This document shows, piece by piece, positions 1 through 4,210 of a stretch of DNA of 6,618 nt. Position 1 is the first letter of the stretch; each line of letters opens with the position of its first letter. The notes beneath the pieces were generated by a model. That model had not been told where the DNA came from and did not search any database. It saw only the letters and a program-made list of their open reading frames with translations. The stretch is taken from positions 1 through 6,618 of the forward strand of contig WFOZ01000914.1 in the NCBI GenBank assembly GCA_015487825.1. The letters are read 5' to 3'. Both the position numbers and the translations under genes were made by a program. This stretch comes from Planctomycetaceae bacterium. GTDB taxonomy: Bacteria; Planctomycetota; Planctomycetia; Planctomycetales; Planctomycetaceae.

Positions 1-2306
1 ACATTCAGTGCTGAAGTAACTGCATCTGATTTCCAGATCAGTGAACCATCTTTTGCATCCAGGCACCAGACGAACCGATCCTGAGTTCCTTCTTTAGCGC
101 GATTGTTGCCGCCGAGATAAAGACGCCCATCGCGGGCACTGAGTGTGCATTTCGATGTGACATAATAATCGGTCGTCAACCAAACTACCTTCCCTGTTTG
201 TGGATCAAGACAGGCGGTCAGGCCATTGTTTTCCGATGACAAGCCACGGCGTCTTTTCTTTTCGTTTGAGTATCCGAAGAACGAAGAATAATAAAATTTC
301 CCATCGTACAGGCAGATGCCGCAATCGTTTCCGCCTTGACCGTACTTCGAAAAATTCTTTTCCCATAGCAATTTTCCCGTATTCATATCCCACGCCCAGA
401 CTCGCGGTTCGTGATCTTTCGGATAGAACGGATTGTCGTTTGAATAAATCCAACTGGTTATTTCCGGGGTGCCGGGTTTAATCGGCTTACGGCCGAAAGT
501 AAACGAACCTTGAGCTGCATATTTACCCGAACCGGATGCATAAATGGCAATGTTTTTATGCACGACTGGCGGGAACTGACGGCTCCAGCTGGGGGAACCT
601 GTAAATGGTGCTTCCCACAACAGTTTGCCCGTGGCAGCATCGAGACATCGCATCACCGAGCGTTTAATTCCCGCTTGCGGGACCAGCAGTTTTCCATCGA
701 TATAAAGCGGCGAAGTGAAAGAAAGATAAACATCGGGCCAATGCCGCCGCCAAAGCAAACGACCGGTATCCTGTTCAAACGCAAGAACCTGACCTTCAGC
801 AGTGTGAATGTAGAGCCGTCCGCCGCCACAAACGGGAAGATGTTTGACAGTTCCCGCGAGCCGTCTCGCCCAGCGCATTCGCAGCGGCGGCTTGAGACTC
901 TGATCATTGGAGTTGGTCCCACTGAAGTTGCCATAGTTGGTGTACCAGTCGTATTTCTTATCAGCCAATGGGCCGGTTAACGGACTGCGAATCTTCGCGA
1001 TTTTCAAATTTATTGTCGGCAAATCTGCTTTCCCATTTTCGCCGAAAATGTAGAGATAGCCATCTTCGCAGCCAACAAAAACAGTGTCATTGGTTACCGC
1101 AAGAGGTGCTGAAATTGCCGAACCAAAAGCAGTTGCAAATGAGGTAACCTTATTGCCACCAACGCTGTCGAGTTGCACCACATACAGTTTGCCATCCAAT
1201 CCCCCGTAAACAACATGATTACGGGTGATAACCGGCGGGCTGATTGCAGCGGCGGCATTCATTGTAATCGTTTCGCCCGTATCAGTAGTGCACAAACAGA
1301 GGCCAGCACCCTGTTCGGGTCGCACGCGATAAATCTGTTTATCCCGAATACTGACCGATGCAAAACTCAACAGGCCATGTTTTCGAATTGATGTATCGCT
1401 TCCAGGAACGAAGCGAGTTTTTATTTCGTCTCCATCAAGTCGCATTATTTCGACACGACCTGCGTTATCTCTGCGATGCCATTGAACAAACACATTGCCC
1501 GTCTCGTCAGCACTTTGCCCTAAAGTGGCGGGGTATTCGGAACCGGCGAGTTTTGGGATCAGTCCGATAATTCGCAGCTTTGGTGCATCGCCGGCATCAT
1601 CCAGGAAAACGGTTCGCCCGCCCGCAGGCATGACGATGGTTTTTTCGATCAGGCAGATATCGCGCGAGCAGACAAAGTGATCTCGCCACGTGACTCTTTC
1701 TTTACGAAAGGCAAGCCAGTCTTCTCCGCTCCAGCGATCTCCGGAAAATCCGATGACCTCTTTCACAAAATCCCATTTCCAGACAATTTCCCCATCCGCC
1801 TCGACCGCATAAACCTGAGCACCAAGTGTTGCAAAATAAACGCGTTCATTCCCCACAACAGGTGCAGAAAAAACCGGTTCTTCGCAATCAATCACTTTGA
1901 CGATGTTGCCGTTATTTCGATTCAGCACATAATAGTACCCCGCAGTCGTCCCCACATGCAGGTACTTTCCAATCACCGCAGGAGCGGCCACGTTGTTACA
2001 GTTTCCGGGGCCTCCTTTTGTTGCAAGCTTCCAGATCACCGTTTGAGTTTCAGCATTGATAGCGAAAACAACTCCCGCTCCATCAATCACATAAACGATG
2101 CCGTCTTTCACGACCGGCGATGCATAAATGCCATCGGTTAACGGTACCGATGCAATTAAACCGAGTGAATCTTTCAGTGAAACATCCGGTGCATTCCCCG
2201 ACCTGGCTGCGTTTCCCTGAAGTTGGGACCAGTTTTCCTCAGCAATAAGAGTAACCGGGCAGGTTAATATTATCGCTAGTACCAAAACACATGATGCCTG
2301 TTTCAT
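1..2306 (-). CDS. Secreted PQQ-like beta-propeller protein with tandem propeller modules (C-terminus missing)
   Basis: An open frame of 768 codons runs from ATG at 2306-2304 off the left edge with no stop. The start is secure: an in-frame TGA lies 27 bases upstream and the next Met is residue 226. The ribosome site is weak (AGAAAG about 12 bases upstream). Residues 1-22 form a signal peptide (hydrophobic core 6-21, cleavage probably after A22 in LIA|EE). PQQ-type blade motifs (aspartate, short turn, Gly, then I/L/V-W) recur near residues 82-95, 166-178, 507-520, 553-565, 637-649, 697-710 and 747-759. A module-opening W..(6)..G motif appears at W26 and again at W454, so two propellers seem to lie in tandem, with a blade-poor insert at about 185-265. 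There are no heme motifs. Most such planctomycete proteins have no proven enzymatic activity, so a binding or scaffold role is inferred and true quinoprotein dehydrogenase activity is not supported. It is divergent from the sulfatase gene. Confidence 0.92.
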   Translation of the reverse strand, partial: MKQASCVLVLAIILTCPVTLIAEENWSQLQGNAARSGNAPDVSLKDSLGLIASVPLTDGIYASPVVKDGIVYVIDGAGVVFAINAETQTVIWKLATKGGPGNCNNVAAPAVIGKYLHVGTTAGYYYVLNRNNGNIVKVIDCEEPVFSAPVVGNERVYFATLGAQVYAVEADGEIVWKWDFVKEVIGFSGDRWSGEDWLAFRKERVTWRDHFVCSRDICLIEKTIVMPAGGRTVFLDDAGDAPKLRIIGLIPKLAGSEYPATLGQSADETGNVFVQWHRRDNAGRVEIMRLDGDEIKTRFVPGSDTSIRKHGLLSFASVSIRDKQIYRVRPEQGAGLCLCTTDTGETITMNAAAAISPPVITRNHVVYGGLDGKLYVVQLDSVGGNKVTSFATAFGSAISAPLAVTNDTVFVGCEDGYLYIFGENGKADLPTINLKIAKIRSPLTGPLADKKYDWYTNYGNFSGTNSNDQSLKPPLRMRWARRLAGTVKHLPVCGGGRLYIHTAEGQVLAFEQDTGRLLWRRHWPDVYLSFTSPLYIDGKLLVPQAGIKRSVMRCLDAATGKLLWEAPFTGSPSWSRQFPPVVHKNIAIYASGSGKYAAQGSFTFGRKPIKPGTPEITSWIYSNDNPFYPKDHEPRVWAWDMNTGKLLWEKNFSKYGQGGNDCGICLYDGKFYYSSFFGYSNEKKRRRGLSSENNGLTACLDPQTGKVVWLTTDYYVTSKCTLSARDGRLYLGGNNRAKEGTQDRFVWCLDAKDGSLIWKSDAVTSALN

Positions 2307-2374
2307 GACAGAATCAATCTTTCTGGTGACTCATTGACAGTCAGCCGAGTGGGAACGAGGGATATTATCTGTTA

Positions 2375-2396
2375 CGTTGGCGTACAAACGGCAACG
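2375..2396. repeat. Imperfect inverted repeat, possible operator
   Basis: CGTTGGCGT (2375-2383) and ACGGCAACG (2388-2396) are inverted copies that pair at 8 of 9 positions, with a G-G mismatch in the middle of the arms and a 4-base ACAA centre. No T-tract follows on either strand, which argues against a terminator. The site sits mid-way in the divergent region, so a two-fold symmetric regulator site serving one or both genes is the simplest guess. It could also be chance. Confidence 0.4.
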
Positions 2397-2475
2397 CGAT
2401 TAGAGTATACAGTTCACCAATAGCAGACAACCCGGTGAATCTCCAGAACATAACGTGCCTCACAGATTATTCCTC

Positions 2476-2480
2476 AGGAT
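2476..2480 (+). promoter_or_regulatory. Ribosome binding site of the sulfatase gene
   Basis: AGGAT lies with its AGGA ending 9 bases before the ATG at 2489. It fits the first Met better than the second (2495), and an in-frame TAA at 2480-2482 rules out any earlier start. Confidence 0.6.
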
Positions 2481-2488
2481 AAAAAATC

Positions 2489-3907
2489 ATGATAATGAAT
2501 ACTTCCCGAGTCATTGTCCCGTTCGTTCTCCTGTTTTCCGCTCTGGCATCGTCTGGCAATTGCGGGGAAACTAAGCGGCCGAACATTATTGTTATACTGG
2601 TTGATGATTTGCGATGGGATGAAATTAGTTGTGCGGGCCATCCGTTTGTGCGAACTCCAAATATCGATCGCATCGCCCGGGAAGGAGTCCGGTTTCGCAA
2701 TGCGTTTTGCACGACGCCGCTTTGTTCGCCAGCCAGAGCCAGCTTGCTGACCGGACTTTACACGCATCATCACGGCATTCTCGATAACACCAATCGCAGC
2801 CCGGCGAGCCATAAACTAAAGACGTTCCCACGTCTGTTACAGCAATCCGGATACGAAACCGGCTACGTTGGCAAATGGCACATGGGCAACGACGATTCGG
2901 CTCGACCGGGATTTGATTACTGGGTCAGCATGAAAGGGCAGGGGACCTCGTTCGATCCCATGTTGAATGTGAATGGTCACAGAAGCAAACATATAGGACA
3001 CACCACCGATGTGTTGAATGAGAAAGCGGTTGAATTTGTCGAGCAACAGCGAGGTAAACCGTTCTGCTTGTATGTGGCACACAAGGCGCTACATCCGGAG
3101 CTGATCCAGCACGATGACGGAAGTATCTCCGATCCGGCAGCAGCAAAATTTTTGCCGGCCCGGCGTCATGAAAAATTATACGAGACTGACGCCATCCCGA
3201 GACGTTTGAATGTATTGGACACATTAGCAGGCAAAGCGGCGCTGCTACAGAAGATCGAAGGGCTGCCTGCATTGAGTCGTAAAACAGGAACTTCCGACGA
3301 AACAGTACGTGATCGGTTGCGAATGCTTGCCGCGGTTGATGACGGCGTTGGTCAGCTCTTTTCCGCACTGACAAAAAGCAGGCAACTCGATAACACCGTG
3401 ATCGTTTTAACGAGTGATCACGGCTACTGGTATGGCGAACATGGTCTGAGTGTCGAACGGCGGCTGGCTTACGAAGAAGGTCTGCGCATTCCACTGCTTA
3501 TCAGCTATCCTGCTGAATTCAAACCGGGAAGCCTTGTTGATGAATTTGCACTCAATGTCGATCTGGCTCCAACACTATTGGAGTTGGCGGGAGCAAAACC
3601 TCAAACGCAGATGGATGGAGTCAGCCTTGTGCCGTTGCTGGAAGGTAACGGCTCGGGAAAATGGCGCAGCTCGTTTCTCATCGAATACAACACCGACACC
3701 GTGTTCCCCCGCGTCCACAAAATGGGCTACCGGGCAATTCGCACCAAACGATGGAAGTACATTCAATACAACGACCTGAAAGGGATGAATGAACTTTACG
3801 ACATGCAGAACGATCCGTACGAAATGGAAAATGTGATCGGGCTATCAGGAAATAAAGTCGTGGTCAAACACCTGCAGTTGGAATTAAATGGTCTGTTTAA
3901 TGATTAA
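2489..3907 (+). CDS. Secreted family-S1 (formylglycine) sulfatase
   Basis: A complete 472-residue protein, a normal length for the family, that should hydrolyse sulfate esters, probably on a polysaccharide, outside the cytoplasm. Residues 1-20 are a signal peptide (R7, hydrophobic 8-20, ALA|SS). Metal ligands D39-D40 lie in VDD. The signature C79-S-P-A-R83 followed by SLLTG marks C79 as the residue oxidised to formylglycine. K129 and H131 lie in GKWH, H202 in HKALHP, and D310-H311 in TSDHG. The motif GEHGLSVERRLAYEE (316-330) carries R324 where the classical active-site lysine is expected. The C-terminal subdomain ends with the family-typical ELYDMQNDPYEMENV (435-449). It is divergent from the propeller gene and 303 bases from the next gene, so it probably has its own transcript. 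No maturase is in the window. Family assignment is very sure; the substrate cannot be read from sequence, and names such as arylsulfatase or heparan sulfatase would be guesses. Confidence 0.97.
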   Translation: MIMNTSRVIVPFVLLFSALASSGNCGETKRPNIIVILVDDLRWDEISCAGHPFVRTPNIDRIAREGVRFRNAFCTTPLCSPARASLLTGLYTHHHGILDNTNRSPASHKLKTFPRLLQQSGYETGYVGKWHMGNDDSARPGFDYWVSMKGQGTSFDPMLNVNGHRSKHIGHTTDVLNEKAVEFVEQQRGKPFCLYVAHKALHPELIQHDDGSISDPAAAKFLPARRHEKLYETDAIPRRLNVLDTLAGKAALLQKIEGLPALSRKTGTSDETVRDRLRMLAAVDDGVGQLFSALTKSRQLDNTVIVLTSDHGYWYGEHGLSVERRLAYEEGLRIPLLISYPAEFKPGSLVDEFALNVDLAPTLLELAGAKPQTQMDGVSLVPLLEGNGSGKWRSSFLIEYNTDTVFPRVHKMGYRAIRTKRWKYIQYNDLKGMNELYDMQNDPYEMENVIGLSGNKVVVKHLQLELNGLFND

Positions 3908-3910
3908 CGA

Positions 3911-3936
3911 GGCTTTACCTCAAGCCAATTTCTTTA
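3911..3936 (+). terminator. Weak terminator-like hairpin after the sulfatase gene
   Basis: Just after the TAA, GGCTT (3911-3915) can pair with AAGCC (3922-3926) around a 6-base loop, followed by the T-rich AATTTCTTTA. The stem is only 5 bp and the T-tract is interrupted; an alternative GAGG/CCTC stem (3909-3921) competes. It is placed correctly for a terminator but is weak. Confidence 0.25.
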
Positions 3937-3971
3937 TGACACTAATAGCCAGAAATCATTCGTGCATCACG

Positions 3972-3995
3972 GAGGTTGCAGTTGAGGTTGCAGTT
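3972..3995. repeat. Exact tandem duplication of a 12-bp unit
   Basis: GAGGTTGCAGTT occurs twice back to back (3972-3983 and 3984-3995) with no mismatch, 64 bases past the sulfatase stop. It is non-coding. Replication slippage is the likely origin, and no function is visible. Confidence 0.85.
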
Positions 3996-4022
3996 ATTGT
4001 AAAGATTCCTCGCGATTAACTC

Positions 4023-4045
4023 TGCACGGCTCACGGAGCCGTGCA
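4023..4045. repeat. Perfect 10-bp-stem hairpin, possible terminator or dispersed repeat
   Basis: TGCACGGCTC (4023-4032) and GAGCCGTGCA (4036-4045) are perfect inverse complements around an ACG loop. The stem is GC-rich and should be stable. Neither strand has a T-tract after it, so it is not a classical intrinsic terminator, but its place between the sulfatase stop and the next promoter suits a transcript 3' end. Its symmetry and GC-richness within AT-richer DNA also suit a dispersed intergenic palindromic element. Confidence 0.7.
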
Positions 4046-4059
4046 CATGCATTTGTGAG

Positions 4060-4110
4060 ACAGTTGTCTTGAACTAATAAAAGTGGGTATATCGAGTAAC
4101 AGTTGTATTG
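4060..4110. repeat. Pair of 12-bp near-identical direct repeats upstream of the cytochrome gene
   Basis: ACAGTTGTCTTG (4060-4071) and ACAGTTGTATTG (4099-4110) differ at one base and start 39 bases apart. The second overlaps the candidate -35 box of the downstream promoter. They could be paired activator or repressor sites, or chance in a short AT-rich region. Confidence 0.4.
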
Positions 4111-4130
4111 GTTGATGTGCTATGTATAAT
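4103..4130 (+). promoter_or_regulatory. Candidate sigma-70 promoter (distal) of the cytochrome/DUF1549 gene
   Basis: An exact TATAAT (4125-4130) lies 16 bases after TTGTAT (4103-4108), a 3-of-6 match to the -35 consensus. Transcription would begin near 4137, giving a leader of roughly 75 bases before the ATG at 4211. The -10 is perfect and the -35 weak. Confidence 0.45.
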
Positions 4131-4180
4131 AGACAGTGAGGTTTTGTGTGGCTTAATGCACTCATTTTGGAGCCCTCCAT

Positions 4181-4186
4181 TATAAT
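4181..4186 (+). promoter_or_regulatory. Second TATAAT box (proximal) before the cytochrome/DUF1549 gene
   Basis: A second exact TATAAT sits 25 bases before the ATG. The best -35 candidate, TGCACT (4157-4162, 18-base spacer), is poor. If used, the leader would be only about 18 bases. It may be an alternative promoter or chance. Confidence 0.25.
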
Positions 4187-4196
4187 TCCCACCAGC

Positions 4197-4201
4197 GAGA
4201 G
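4197..4201 (+). promoter_or_regulatory. Ribosome binding site of the cytochrome/DUF1549 gene
   Basis: GAGAG ends 9 bases before the ATG at 4211, a reasonable though not ideal Shine-Dalgarno match. It supports this start, which also gives a well-formed signal peptide. Confidence 0.45.
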
Positions 4202-4210
4202 TTTTTAATT

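Larger units (their letters stand above)
2307..2488. promoter_or_regulatory. Divergent intergenic region between propeller and sulfatase genes
   Basis: These 182 bases separate two genes transcribed away from each other, so both promoters should lie here. No strong sigma-70 box is visible. On the minus strand the best candidate is GATAAT (2369-2364) with TTGCCG (2394-2389) and a long 19-base spacer. On the plus strand TATACA (2406-2411) is -10-like but has no good -35 at normal spacing. An imperfect inverted repeat overlaps the minus-strand -35 candidate. Exact promoters are uncertain; the regulatory role is inferred from gene arrangement. Confidence 0.45.

Noticed and set aside
200..2141. 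Plus-strand frames up to 156 codons opposite the propeller gene
   Set aside because: The minus-strand frame is uninterrupted for 768 codons with a signal peptide and repeated blade motifs; the plus-strand frames are overlapping fragments without family features.
2241..2306. Lipoprotein signal in the propeller protein (ILTC at residues 13-16)
   Set aside because: The residues before the Cys do not match the usual lipobox, and a good signal peptidase I site follows at A22.
1..2306. Quinoprotein alcohol/glucose dehydrogenase function for the propeller protein
   Set aside because: Blade motifs are present, but I see no convincing catalytic Asp or calcium/PQQ ligand set and no heme domain, so only the fold is claimed.
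2474..3494. Minus-strand frames of 80-190 codons beneath the sulfatase gene
   Set aside because: The plus-strand sulfatase has all family motifs throughout; the antisense translations have no signal peptide or motif I recognise.
3908..4210. A small gene, tRNA or riboswitch in the 303-base spacer
   Set aside because: Only very short frames are present, no cloverleaf or known RNA motif is visible, and the hairpin at 4023-4045 stands alone.
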